Assembly (NCBI GenBank): GCA_015832175.1
Contig: WJXW01000012.1
Coordinates: 1,446,001-1,510,000, forward strand
Reading direction: 5' to 3'
DNA from: Paraphaeosphaeria minitans
Lineage: Eukaryota; Ascomycota; Dothideomycetes; Pleosporales; Didymosphaeriaceae
Length of the DNA: 64,000 bases
Shown: one piece after another, positions 1 through 13,586 of the stretch
How the letters are laid out: every line of letters starts with the position of its first letter
Position numbering within the stretch: position 1 is the stretch's first letter
Position numbers and translations under genes: made by a program
Notes under the pieces: generated by a model
Seen by the model: only the letters and a program-made list of their open reading frames with translations
The model's database searches: none
Told to the model about the DNA's origin: nothing

Positions 1-3000
1 TGCGCGACAGAAGGAAGGGATGGTTGCACAGCGGGTACGCTCGATTCTGTGATACCTCGCCTGGCTAACAAGGGTCTTAGACACGTGCGGATTCCGTGTA
101 ACATGGGATCGGGCCTGGGGGGAGATCAGTTACACGGCGGCTACGCTGATTCCGGCCGTCGCATTTGCAAAGTCCCGTAGTTACAGCCGATCGGCATACC
201 GATGGTTGGGATGCGAGTAGGGGTTTGATAGTGCATGTCGAGGCTGACGGTCGGCTTCTGGGCTCCTTCGTTCGCAGACACAATGAGATTGTCGAGAATA
301 CCTCGAGAAGACTAGGACCTTTTGTCGGCGGTCAGCACATTTCCAGCAGAGTAGCCCAGTTTAGTCTGTTGGCTACACTCGTTAGGTGGTGTAATGCTTG
401 TTTTCGTGTGCTCGTGCGCTGTAGTATCACTTTGAGGTTCGTAATGCACCTTGCACAACAGCAATAAACGATAACAGCCCTGCCTATATCCGCCTATTAA
501 CGCCGTCTTATCTACAGAAGCTGATTGTCGTAGACGTCAGGATCATACTTCTTCCGATATTGTACTTCACGAACTAATTGACGAAAAAGTCACGTCGTCA
601 TGAGGCAGAGGCACACGTGTGAGCGTGACAATATCATTCGGGCGAAGGGCGATCCTCAGGGTAGCTATCAATGTCCTACAGATCGCACTTCTTATCCTGA
701 GCAGATACTGCATTTGGTCTGACTTACATCGGATAGTTCTCGCCTACTGAGCACATGTACACGGTATAGCTGCTGTATCTTTCACATCCACCATCTTGGT
801 ACACCAATCAGGATTTGCATATCGGTCGCGCTTGATCCATGGAAATGCCACGAGCATGGAAGTCTCGTAAGACGGCGAAGCGTTTGTGTGAGCTGTTATC
901 TTCGATAAGGTCTCCAACTCTTTCCATGCTGATGCAGTCAGCTCTTAGGGTCGAGATGTCGCAGTAAATTGCGGGCGAAGTCAAACGGCAATAGCTTGGA
1001 CTGGTGTCATCTAGACGACGGGAACATCGACTAAGCAAGGCAGGAACATCAGTTGGCTAAGGTAGGGAGCTGCTGGAAATGCCTTCCTCGGGACTTGCCA
1101 ATTGGATGACTCGCGAGACACTTGCCACTGCTTTTGTGAGGAGGGTATATGTGCCTGTACTCGTGGGCCCCGACCGAAAGGCGCGACAATTGACTCAATC
1201 TGAGTGCTCTTTGCGCGCGCAAGACTCGCCATCATGCCATGTGTATACTATCGAAATCCTGCAGGAGCGTAGAATGTGTATCTGTAATGTATAAGCCGTG
1301 CATGCTGCCCTGCAGCAGATTTCTACACCAGTCCTCGGTCAAACCACAAGCTAGCGGGGCTCTAGTTGATACGAAAAGTCTCTTGTACTATAATGTTCAT
1401 GTGTAAAACTATGAGCTGACTACAGTCGTTTAGGCGGCGGCGTGGGTAAGCTGATGAACTGTTGCAGAGTTAGCGCTGATAGTTTACCTAGTGGGTGCAA
1501 ACATATGTTTGCGCCTCACAACATCAGGCTGACAAGTTGCAGTTTTTTTTTTGCATATATACATTGCCATCGTGAAAACAGCTCCGCAATATCCTGATTC
1601 GGCGTATGCTTCGCTAGTCAGCATACAAGCGAACTATTCAACATGAGGGGAACAAAGGAAGGGGCGAATATGTAGGGAAACGGCCTCTTCTAGACCACGC
1701 TAGGTGTCGATACCTCGAACCTCACGTTGAATCGATTTGAGGTAGCAATGGGGCGAGGTCGCATCCATCGTCGCTTTCGTCGATGCCAGCACTCGAGAAC
1801 GTCTGCTGTAATCTTGTTGCTGGCGGACACATCTGAGTTCGATCCAAATGGTACAGCAAAGCGAAATTGCCCCTCGTCAGCACCGAATACGAAGTATCTA
1901 CATGTAATCAGCGACACGTAGTTTGGAGAGGTGGAGCAAATACTACCCCGCCTTGTTACTTCTAGGTAATGCTAGTAACACCGAGTGCGATTCGTGCATC
2001 TTCTCAGCGCTGTGAGCCATCGCGCTCACCTAGAGAAACACTGCATGATCTGCAGTCCTAACCCATACATCGTTTTTAATTAGACTGTCCATCTTAGGAT
2101 TGCAGGCCAGCTATCTAGCGTAGCTCGGGCAGATATCATCCCCACGCGGATTCCCCCACTGAGCTGTGTCCAAGATAGTCAGATAGCCACGCTTCGATGC
2201 AGCTTAAGCGAGACGACCGAATTGCCGGGAGGAGATCCGAGCGAGACAGTAGACCTGAGATGTTTCTGTTGTAACATTGAAGACTGGTGACCTTTGATTT
2301 TTAGGCATGGAAAGCCGTGTTGATGCCCCGCAGAGGACATATTGTTGACCATACCGAGCAGAGCTGTCACCTCCAAGCTGTTGGCTTTTGTCCAATCAGC
2401 GTCTGCGGAACATCGGCTCCGGACAACGATGACGTCATGGCGGACATTGGCAAGCGCGTCTTCTCTGAATGTGTCAAGATACATCAGTCTTATACAACGT
2501 CGATTGAACTATCACCTCTAACATACGCTGGTGCTCCTGCTACTGGTTGGAATATACGAGCCAAGTGGCATGCTTCAACGACCGCCCGCATTCGCTAGAG
2601 ACGGGCGAAGGCTTTGAAAGGCAGCGATAAATCGGCCATTTGGCGTGGTTGCAGCGGGATGGCATCACCATCGTCTTTGCTATCTAGCAGTTGTGCGATA
2701 ATGACAATTACAGCAGGCCGCTTCGGTCGCTCATTTCGGGCTTGGTACTTAAGCTCCACGGCGAGCTCCTTTGCAGAACGCAGTTCTGGGCGTTCGACAT
2801 CCCGCTACGGCTGAGAGCCCTCCCGCGCTGCATCGTCGTCATCAGTCACCTCGAATTCAGACGAGCGGAGCGAATCTGCCCGCATGTTCCGAATCGCAGA
2901 CGCGACCCTTTCTGTTCGGCCTGAAAGGGCTGCGTTTCAAGATGCTGTTGTTTTCACCATCGTACCTCCACAGCGTGTCCTGGGAATAGCGCGTGTACCA

Positions 3001-6000
3001 TCGGCTATAACTTGGCAAGGATTATCCTGATATGCTACGTCCTAGGTGCACGAAGGCGCTGAATTGCCGTCAGTTCGTTCTGTGGCGCTCGTCGAAGGTT
3101 TTGCCCGCCTCTCGCTTGAGCCACTGGGCACTCCTTAACAGCGAGCCTGCGACGCATCCCAGAGTTCGACTGAGCGAGGATCTGCAAGCCATTCTGGAAT
3201 ATATATAGCGAAAGTTTGGCTTTCGATGTCACTGTTTCAATACTCTCGGTACACCCGAGCGTTCCTCTGATGAGCGCAGCTTATGAAACGATAGTTTTGC
3301 GGGTCAAGCAATGTTTCAAAGACGCGAACATTCTGGGTGCGTACCTATACGATGGTGCCGGAAGTTAAGTACGAACTTTGTTCACACGGGCACCTTTACG
3401 CGCAACGCTTCCCCTATTCCCGGACCTCCGTGAATCGCGCATCAAGTCCTTAGTTACATGCTTGCTCGGGCCCTGAGCAAACAACTATGCATCGCGTATG
3501 CTCAGCCAAGCGCATCGTTGGGCGTCTTGGTTTTCTAACCTACCCCTCCTCTAGGATGAACTATCGCGTGATCGACAGGCGGCACTTCCGTAAGCGCGCA
3601 GCAGTCTTTCTACACTTCTTGAGAAGTACGAAGGAATGTTCGGTGGGTAGGTTTCTGGCCGAGCACACATCGACTGGTTGGATGGTTCGCTACGGTTCGT
3701 GTCAGCCAGCAATTGGTGAGAAGCTCGCTCATGGCAAACTCGGCTTATTGTTCCCAATTGGCTTGGGTTCAGACAGCCTCAGCATGATCTGTCGTGGCCG
3801 GTGAGAGCCCGGAATGAAGCGCTGTGGAGCTGATAAAGCGACTTTCGGTGAAGCAGAGCGGTGATGACAACGATGCGCACCTATACATCATGATAGTGGC
3901 CGGTCCATGTACCCTGCTACAAGCGGGAACTACTCTGCCACGCAGTACGATACTCGAGATGTTCCTATCCGTCTAGCCGCTTTTAGCCTTCCGCTCACAG
4001 TGGCGAGAGGCAGGGTTGCAGTTCGCACGATGTGAATGCGAGTCCTGTTGAGGCTTGATTTGGACGCAAAAGGCTGGCTGGGTTGTGTACGAGGCAACGT
4101 CGTATCTCTTACCGCTATCAACCGCACCAATTGAGAGTCTCCGGAATGGCTCAACTGATTGAACATACACAACTAGATTCCGCTTCAATCGTGTTCGCGA
4201 GATGCCAGGCTCTACCGTACCTAGTCAGCCATGCATCCCAAGCGAACGATGCTAGATAGGTCGAGATCTCGGATCTCAACGCGGACGACGGCGCGTACCT
4301 ACTCCCATCTCAGGATGCTCGTTGGGAGTAGAGCGCGGCCGTTTACATCTAACGAAGCTTTATAGTGCAAAGGAGGAAGCAGCACGGTGTGCGAATCTGA
4401 AGGCTACCCCTGGAAAACATCCCGAGCCAAATGGGCAAGAAAGGCTTGAGCGGGCCGAGGCACTCCCTGTTTGAACCCTGCCAGCAGATCCGATCATTAC
4501 AGGTTTGCGTCTTCGCAACCAACCGTACCTATCTTGTCGATGGTGGAAGAGACGGTGGAGGAGTTTGGCGAAGACATGCGGGCACGACGGCAGCGGCCAG
4601 CCACTGCTGGCCACGCACAGTACGATGCTCAATCACGCCTTCATATGAAAGCACTCGAAAACATCAAGTTACTAGCGACGACGAGCCTGTCCGGCGCTCG
4701 CGGAAGGGTGCTGATTGGGCCGGAAGCGTACCGTTCGCAGCGCGTTCGCCCGTGTGGACCCGCGACTAAAAGTCAAGTGAAGACCATGACGACTATACGG
4801 TACGCAGTTAGGTACGTCGCGCGTGCGAGGCTGAAGGCTTGTCGAACAGCACCCTGCGAGAGTGGCTGCTGAGACGAGGGATTCGAGAGAGTGTTGCTGT
4901 GGACGAGGGTGGGCGGACAGCAGTCCCGCCGCAGCTCATACGGTACCTAGGCAGGTAGTGGTGGCGGCGGCGGGCGTGCAGCGTCGATAAGCATCATGAT
5001 CCCAAAGGAGCAGTGCGTGTACCACGCCCACGCACCCTCGACTGCATGCAGGTGCAGGCTACCGAGATATCATACACGAATTCATTACCGTCAGATTTCA
5101 CGCCGTCTCCAGGCTCTGCAGGTCCGTGCATATTGCCGCCCGGCAGCCTGTGCCACAGCGCCATGATGGCTCCCTTCAGCTGGCACCACCAGCACATGCC
5201 TGCCAGCAAACCCCGCTGCCCCAGTCCGCCGATCACCCAGATGCCCCCATCCTGGCTCCATGGATGGCCTCCATGCTAGGCCGAGCCCCTGGCGCTCCAT
5301 GTAACGGAATCCCAGGCACTAACTGGGCGTTGTTTTCGGGCAGCTAGAGCCAGCAATCGATGACCATCGTTGCTGCGCTTCCATTCTTGATTATGCGACG
5401 ATACGCCGCGTTGGGAAAGGCAGATCCAGCAGAAGCGTACAAGCTCATCTCCGCCGGCATGTCCACCATTCCGCCTGATATGCCCTCACATTGCCTGCCC
5501 GTGTTGTCCATTTCTCGCTGCTCCTGTTCTGCCAATTCCTCACCCAAGCTCCCCTTCTCGACCCTCAGCACGGCCGCCATTTTTTTACTAGGCCCACAAC
5601 CGACCTGACAAAGACCACACGCTGACTCTGCTTCCGCTAACCACCATCTTGAAACTTCCAAAATCTGAGCCTAGTGTGGAGTTTCTATTGTCGTTTAGCT
5701 CCTAGTCATCCGCTGCTCACCCCAGCTGCGCCTTACCGGTCCTGGACAACGACTATTCCAGGCAAAGCACCAGCCCTTATACACCACTGCCCCGGCTTGA
5801 ACCGTTCAAGATCCATTTGCTGTCTTCCCTGCCATTCGCAGTACCATACTTTTGTTACGACCTGCCACTGCGCTGCCAGCCATTGTTATTCTCCACTCAC
5901 ATGCCTGAGGGCCGCTAATACTTAATACCACCACCACCACTACCACCACAATACCTTCGTTTTGCGTGGTCCCGCTAGCTCTGCCGCCACATAATCACAT

Positions 6001-6041
6001 TCGCTCTCCACGAACAGTCGTTGCAGCGCCGGCTTTTCAGC
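1..6041. other. Gene-free stretch upstream of CMR1
   Basis: About 6 kb with no open frame longer than about 130 codons and no frame that reads like a protein family on either strand. Base composition looks near 50% GC by eye, without the A+T skew expected of heavily RIP-mutated repeats. The last 700 bases are pyrimidine-rich with CCA/CCT runs (about 5930-5960) and probably hold the promoter and 5' leader of CMR1. I see no tRNA and no clear transposon ends. A long regulatory spacer, or the remains of an old repeat, are both possible. Confidence 0.5.
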
Positions 6042-9000
6042 ATGGTTTTCTGCACCTATTGTGGGCAGTCCTTTACCCGGGACGAGCACCTTGAAAGACA
6101 CATTCTTACCCGTAAGTATTGCTCGTTACACGTCGGCTATATCCAGTTCGTTGACCACCTCCTCTAGACACCAATGTGAAGCCCTTCAAATGTTTCACTT
6201 GTCACATGAGCTTCGCTCGCCGTGATCTCCTGCAGAGACATTACACAGTCCACGGTCGAGACGCGAATAACCAAGAAGGCCTTCCTCCGAATGCCGGTAT
6301 CATTCCCAAGTCTGCAGGGCGAACACCTATTGCATGCAGCAATTGCGCGAAGACTAAGACGAAGTGTGATAAGAAGTTTCCATGCAGCCGATGCGCACAA
6401 CGAAATCTGAAGTGCACTCTACGTCCCACACGACGGGCGTCTAAGAATGTTAACAGGGTCATGGCAACAGGCGAAGCTGCCACCAGCACTGGGTCGAGCG
6501 AATCAGCTAGCACCAACGACTCCCAAGGTAACTCTGGGGGCAATTCTCCGGTGCGAGACGGCCAAATGTCTGCGCAATCACAATCACAGGCAGTGGTTTC
6601 GCAACCCGTGTCGTCTCAACAGATATTGAATGCACAGACGCAATCACGGCAGTCAATACAGCCTACATCAGTTGCACACTCAGTTGCACACTCAGTAGCA
6701 CACTCGCGGAATCCATCTGTTTCTCAGCCTGTCCAGCAAATGCAGAACCCTCCTCCAGAAGACAAGCCACTGCACATACCAATCGCCACGACCACACCAC
6801 CGTTCTTCGAGCAGTCCCCGTCAAATGAAATTCCCTCCACGATGCCGTCGGTTATGTCTCCGCTGCCTACTCCTGTCAATGGTTTCATCTCCCAAACGCC
6901 AATGTCAGGTTACGAGGACTTTGTCGGAACAGTTCAAAACCACTCGGACGAGCCCAGCCCACGGTTCATGATGGACCCATGGAACACCATGTCGATGGGT
7001 CAGGACTTCGATCCTATGAGAATCGACCCATCACTAATCATGTCGATGAACATGGACATGACTATGGGTCCGCCGGCTGATGGCATCCTCGGCATGATTC
7101 CCGACATGTCGCCTTCGCAGACGTATGGGCCGGTGCAGACTCCCATGCAGACGCCGAGGATGGACGAGTCGTTCTCCGACCTGCAGATTGGTAGTTCCGC
7201 CTCTATGTTCTACCCATCGAACAGACAGAACTCAATCGCCGACGCTGGTGTTCCTGATCTAGGGGCCATCGTTGCGGCCCACGATGGATGGTCAGTGTTT
7301 CGCTGCACGCCCACTATTCCATCGAGCTCCTGTCCTCGCACTGCAAGGCTCAACCTAGAACGTCTCGAGCAAAGTCTCAAAAACCACGAAGGTTGGAGCA
7401 ACTGGCGGCCCTCGTGGGATGAGACCGACTTCCAGCAAAGCGGGCGAGTGGGCGTTGCAAAGATTTACGAGTCCACGCGAGACAAGCTGCTCGCCATTAC
7501 GCAGAGTTTTCTGCATAAAGCGCTCGATATTCACAAAGACGGTATGTCTAGTTCTAGTAGCGACTCACCGGGTTCAACGACTTCCAACTTCGTTCTGCTG
7601 CCACCTGCGCCTGTTCTCGATCTGTTCCTACGCTCTTACGCCAATTCTTTCGAGCGCTTCTATCCAACCACTTCGCGCGGAATGTTGGATGCGAACGAGC
7701 TTATGCAGAATTACAACGACAAAGCATCGAGCCTTCTCATCTTGATGATGATCGCGCAAGGGGGAATCAACATTCCTTCAATGGAGGCGCGGTGGCTGAC
7801 CGGCGGCCTAACAGAGGCATGTCGCATCTCCTTATTCGATCTTGTCGAGAAGAACATAATCATGTCCGGCGACCCAATCGTACTGCGCGCAGCTCTTCTA
7901 TTCACAGTACAAGCAGCGTGGAGCGGAGACAAGTGGCAAATGGACATTGCCATGGGCCAGCGCGGGATGTACTTCGCGATGCTGCGGCATTCGGGCATCC
8001 TCGAGCCTCAGCGAGTCTCGACACCCCGCATGAACGCTAACAGGGCGGAGACTTTGTGGCGAGAGTGGATTCAGCAGGAAGGCCGAAGTCGGTAAGTGCA
8101 AAACCCCAGCATCGGGTCTCCATGCAAGTCCGAACACGTGACCTGGCTTACTAACGCATTCCGCAGGCTCATCTACTCTTGGGTGATGGTCGACCAGGAG
8201 ACGTCATTTTTCCATGATGCACCTCCTCTTTTATCCGTGACGGAGTTTGGAACACCGATGCCAGATGCTGATGGTTTGTGGCAGGCAGCGGACGCTTCAG
8301 AATGGTGTGAAATGTTCAGCAAGGTGCATGAGTTCTCAAACGGCTACTCATCAATTGGCTCTGGTGCCCGACCGCTGAGTCTCAGGGACTTGTTCCGTCA
8401 CTTCCTTGACGATGAGATCATTGCCCAGAACATTCAGTTGACTGCGTTGCACCTTCGTCTGCTGCTGCACCCGCTGCAGACTCTTGTATGCCAATACTGC
8501 CAATTGCTGAGCTGCTTCTCTGATAGCACGGCTTCAAGACAGCGTTCAAGAGCTGTGACCGCAGCGTCTACTCGTGTGCGACTTGAAGAGGTGCAGTCGC
8601 TGCTGCAAAGATGGTTCGAGCTGGCCGAGCGCTACATGGCGATGAATCCCATGTGCTGGATGATGCAGGCCACCCTGGTCATGTTCCATCTCGTCAGCAT
8701 GAACGCTGTCACCAACTTCCAAGAGATCGAGAAGCTCGCTCGAAGGGAGGGTGTTGACACGTATCAGCAGATGCTCTGGATCCATAAGAACTGCATCTCG
8801 GATGTACATGAAGCCATCTTCCACTCCGGACAGATAATGCGCATCACTCGGGAGATGCCCAAGGGTGTCCGACCTCCGTGGTGGCCTGGTGCAATCTATC
8901 GTGCCGGGCTGGTGCTCTGGACTGACGCTCTGACCCACAACGAGTCGATGAGCCCGCAGCAGGGGCAGTACACTCCACCAGGCACTTCGGTGCCGGTTGA

Positions 9001-9208
9001 CCGTCTCCAAGCAAACGACCCCGTCATTGTCCGGTACGTCACGCGAAGAGAGGGCACACCTACCCTCACTAAGCGAGATGGTACGTCGGTCAGCATTGAC
9101 AACGGCTTCAGAGTGCTTTCGCATTGCGTCGATGTCATCGACGAGGGCATCGCAACGAGATTCTCTGATGGCATTCGTGGGAAGCTCGAAAAATTAGCCA
9201 GGGGCTAA
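6042..9208 (+). CDS. CMR1: CMR1-type melanin transcription factor (two C2H2 fingers + Zn2Cys6 cluster)
   Basis: Three exons (6042-6111, 6168-8091, 8167-9208; introns of 56 and 75 bp) encode 1011 aa. Residues 4-24 and 32-52 form two tandem C2H2 fingers (C4, C7, H20, H24; C32, C35, H48, H52). Intron 1 splits the codon of H24, which supports the ATG at 6042. Residues 80-106 form a Zn2Cys6 cluster with spacing C-x2-C-x6-C-x5-C-x2-C-x6-C. A Gln/Ser/Met-rich linker follows, then a fungal-specific transcription factor domain running through exon 3. This double zinc-finger layout and length are characteristic of Cmr1 (Cochliobolus), CmrA (Alternaria) and Pig1 (Magnaporthe), nuclear activators of DHN-melanin genes. 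The BRN1 reductase 4.4 kb downstream on the same strand supports the call. The family and its role are established knowledge; that it regulates BRN1 here is inference. Confidence 0.93.
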
Positions 9209-12200
9209 ACAGGTGGCTGCCAACTTTCTCTCTTTCTCTGATAGACTTTTCGTTTCCACACTCGATCCGGAAGTGCTCTTGGATCTTTGGGCAGCATTTC
9301 GACATTGGGTCGGCCGGAGTTTGATTGGCGTTCAGCGAGCGGGTGGTGGCTTTTTTTTTGTCGATGCTACACATGTTGGCCACGGAGGGTAGGCTGCTTA
9401 ATGTCCTTGCGGCCAGGTCGGCAAGACCTTCGGTAATGTATAGTCCAACATGTCAATATCACGACAAATATTTTCATTGGTTCCGCCTCTTGCTTCGCTC
9501 CCGGCTTCCTCTTGCCCGTGTTTGTCCGACATCGTCCTCCAGTCTCGGCCCGCTTCACTCATCCATCCCTTCCGTTGCCAGCACTCATCTGCTCGCTACC
9601 GCCTCTTAAAGTGATTCATACCTCATAGCTCGAGCCCGCATACGTTGTGGTCGCCGGAATCATTCCCAGGTAATCAAACGTTCCTTCCGTCCCCATCCCC
9701 GCACTGTTACGTTCTTTCTCCTTTTCTCATCCAAGTCCATCTCTTTCCAAGCCCCTTCCAAAGAGCGAGTGCCAGTCCAACACTCTTGTATAAGTCGTAG
9801 CTCGGTAATTGCCGTGTAGGAATGTGCGCTTGCGTTTCAGGTTGCGGTAGCGTGGGTGTACGGGGAGTTAGTAGTTTTGGGGCGTTTACGGACGACAGCG
9901 GGGTCCGGTGTCGAAGCGCGGGTCGGGTAGGTGATGGGGGAAGACGACGAGTAGGTATCCGGTATGTATCTTGATGGCGGTGGCGAGGTGTATGGTCGAA
10001 GGTGAATGTCGAAGGAAGGAGGCTGACCCAAACCTCTCAACACCCCCGTGTAACGGAAGAGTAAGCTGGCAGCACGACGGCTCAAGTACTTCCCTCTCCC
10101 ATCGGAAATTGCACGAGAAACACCGACGCCACAGCAGGATGCTCGTGGGCTGGGTACGTGACTGTTTTACCTTTTCCTGTAGGTGCAGGTCTAGACTAAG
10201 GGTAGGCACCTAGGGGGTGCACCTGACGTAGCCGGATGGGCGTACCCCGGACCCAAAGAGCGGTTTTGGAGACGCCCGTTCCACATCTGCTCTGTCGCAC
10301 GTATGCAGGTCGATGTGGGTTTGGGAATTGTCCGTCCCGGCGCTGGGAGGGGAGGGGGCGGCGGTCCGGGTATGCATGGTGTGTGTGAGAGGAAATCATG
10401 GCCAGATAACAGGCAGGGTGATATGACTGCGCGTTAGTAGATGCTTCTGCATCTACGACTACTCACGCGCATCCCGACTGATTGAGATTCTTCGAGAGAT
10501 AAAGAACAACTATTAAAGGGATGGAAATGACCTATTCAATGGGTCTGCATGACGAGGCAGTGTGACTACTATGCACACAAAAACTACATCCAATGTATTG
10601 ATTTGGTCACACAGCAATGTCGTTCTCTGTATCGAGCCTCTACATGCAGGAGTACGCTTAGACAGGCTCACGCGGACATTGGTGTCCACAGCATCCTTAG
10701 CTACAGCGTACCAGCAGGTAGAAGGCAAGAGATCGACACAGGAATGCATTGGTGTGAACCCGGACACCAGGTTCAGTCCCTTCCACGACATAATTGCGCT
10801 CTACTTACCACCCGAAGCGAGAGCCCGGAACGTATTCTTTTTGTCTTTCAGCGGCAAGGTATCAGTTCTGTGGATGAAACGTGACACCAAGTTGAGGCTA
10901 TTTGGCGCTGTGCTCTCCACGGACCGTTACAGAGCAGCTACTGCAGCCTGAAAACCACGCAGGCACCGGGTGTGCATGATGGCTGACCTCAATACAACCC
11001 ATGCATCTATGGCGACTGGAATCTAGGCTGGACATCACTCACACGAAGTTCTATATACATACGAGGGTTGACGTACGTAGACTAATTCAGCATAAAATCC
11101 TGGTAAGGAGACGGCGAGTCGGAGGTTATGGGCGCCGGTGGCTCATAGTCAGTTTATTTAATAAGTGCTACACTCAAGAAGCTAAAGTATAGTTGGAACG
11201 AAAGGGGTAGTTGGTGCATCATAGTGCAGTGTATGGCTTAGACTAGGCGGGCGAGAATCCGCAACTCCATCATTTCGTTCCGAACTTGAGTACGGTAGAC
11301 TTCGATTCATGTCTGGAAAATCGTCTGCTGCAAGACATCTCGTTACCGCTGCAGTCAATCGAAACGATATTTCTATTCCTTTTGGTCATGACGTACGTTT
11401 CCTGCAAGGCTACCATAGGTACTTCTCGGACTGGCCAGTTTCTTTGTTTTGGCAAAGCATACTACGCTCGATGAAGTATGCCTCAACCTAGTTGCCAGTC
11501 AGAGAGCCGTGTGATGAAACACTCACAGAGACTCGGTCCCAATGGTAATCGCGAAACTGGGGTCTAGCACAAGGGCTACGGAGAATGAGGGGAGAAGCGA
11601 ACATGAAATCCTTTGTGTTTGGGTTGAGGTTGTTTTATCTAAGCGAAATATGGCTTTAACGTGTGTACTAGTGTCGATCAATGCCAGGAGGTGTGGAAGA
11701 TCCGGAGTTTTCTGAAGCCAGCCGTCATCCGAACGTGGGGTCACGCATGGCAATCACTAACGCGTCATCTCACGATGAGCAGCATTCTATGCAGATTACG
11801 GATTGTTTGCGATTCTTCTCAGGTTTTTTATTCTAGACATGGACAAAGACATACCTCTTGCCTGCCACATTGCCATTTTAACCCGTCGAGATCTTGTTTG
11901 CGTCCGTCATGAGGAGTATTCTTGTTTATTCAGCGCAGGATTCTCAGCCACCTTGCTTCGCCCTTCAATCTCACTCTCATGTCCCTCCGATTCCAAAGTC
12001 GGATCGAGACCGAAATGTAGGACTTTCTGAGAAGAGCCCGAAGAACCATCCCAGAGGGACGCACAAGGCCCACTTGCCTACACCGCCTTTCCAAGGAGCG
12101 CATGAATTCGCTAGACGATCCGAGAGTTGGGTTTCGATCAGCTGTTTCCTCCCTGAGTTGCGTCTTCCACTCAGCGAGCGGAGAAATGCTTTCGGAAAGT

Positions 12201-13586
12201 CACCTCGTGCCTTGACTCCGGGGTTGAGCTAGGCTACCGGCGATCAGAAGACCAGACACGCAACCCTAAAGAACAACCTATATGAAGTCTACTTCAGCTT
12301 CGATCAAGATTCATCCTGATCTCAAGTTTCAATGAAGCGATCACCTTTTGCCCCATGGGAACAAGGCGCGAAGCATTACCTCATGTCGACATCAGTAAGT
12401 GAAAACAATCAACGTATGTCGCAAAAAATCATTCCTTCTCCAAAAATAATTTTGCTCACGATATACAGCACGCCGCTCTCCTCGCCAGCTCTTTCAATCT
12501 GGACAGATACTGGAATGAAGTTGAGGTCCGGTGCGCACGTGCCAGCTCCGATGCTATGGAGGTGGAAGTGCGGAGCCGAAGGGGTTATACGAGCGCCCGG
12601 AAGCGACCGCAATGACTCCTTTCACCGAGCACTCAGACAATCGGCTGTTTGTGCTACTCGGAGTTGCGATGCTGGGCATCAGCGCTACAGAAGAGTAGGT
12701 ATGGGGAGCCATCGCGCATTGATGTGTGCAACATGGCCTGGAGGCCAGAAACACTGAGCGAGGTCCTGCACCGGCGTACGCTTGTACGATTGGGAAGCAA
12801 CACGTGACTGTCACGACCCCTACTCTCCATTGCGCACCTGCCACACGATGGACATGCAACCGGAGCATGCCAGTGCTTCCGATCGCATTCACACCGTTCG
12901 CTGCTGATCTGCAGCCATGCGAAAACGCGGATCGCTAGGTACCTAGATAGATCGCAATGGGCTAGCGCAACCATTGCTCCGGAGAACCATCGTTCTCACC
13001 TCAGTCCAGACCGCAGCCATTCCAACGATAATCTCACGTTAACGGGCGAACACAGCGACGGTCGTCTCATGTTTGCTGTTATCATCGTGATGGCTGTTGT
13101 CGCGAGAACGGCTTTCGCTGACTGCGTTGTCTCCTCAACATGGACGCCTCAGGGTCTTCGGCCCCGCACTTGTCCGAAAATACCATCCACAATCTAATCT
13201 GAGTCGACACCTGCGAGAGGCGGCTCTGGGTCTCCTACGGGAGCTAACGTTTCCGAATCGGGAGTGCGCGCGAGCATGCTCGTTCGGGGCTTAGCATGGT
13301 CGGAATGGCAGCTTGTCCCGACCTGAAGCCGTCACGGAGAATGTCAAGGGAAAGTTTGTATGGAGGACTGTAGGGCCGTATGGGGCGAAGCAGGAGAAAA
13401 TAGTCGGACAAGCTATTGTCTGAACCCAGCTATCCGCCACGGTACCGAAGCTGAAGAGAGTATTTATCTGGAGGTCTTCTGGATCGTTTTCAATCATCAA
13501 CTCATCAATCATCTCACTTTCCCCAACAAGTACTCCATCAGCAAACACCCCTTTCCCAATCCTCAATTTCCACATCACAAATCACA
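9209..13586. other. Long CMR1-BRN1 intergenic region
   Basis: 4.4 kb without a convincing coding region. It starts with the CMR1 3' end and finishes with a pyrimidine-rich leader before BRN1 (about 13490-13586). A hairpin lies at 10429-10470. The short open frames in between (for example 11894-12232) have no protein-like composition and no splice partners. Regulatory sites for BRN1 would be expected near its right end, but I cannot name one with confidence. Confidence 0.5.
10429..10470. other. Imperfect hairpin in CMR1-BRN1 spacer
   Basis: An 8-bp perfect stem (GTAGATGC / GCATCTAC) with a TTCT loop is flanked on the outside by GCGCG / CGCGC, with a short unpaired stretch on one side. It is visible directly in the sequence. 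It sits about 1.2 kb after the CMR1 stop codon, so it is unlikely to be a terminator of that gene. Function is unknown and chance is possible. Confidence 0.3.

Noticed and set aside
1..4900. RIP-degraded transposon block
   Set aside because: Composition looks near 50% GC with no obvious TpA excess or terminal repeats, so I could not support it.
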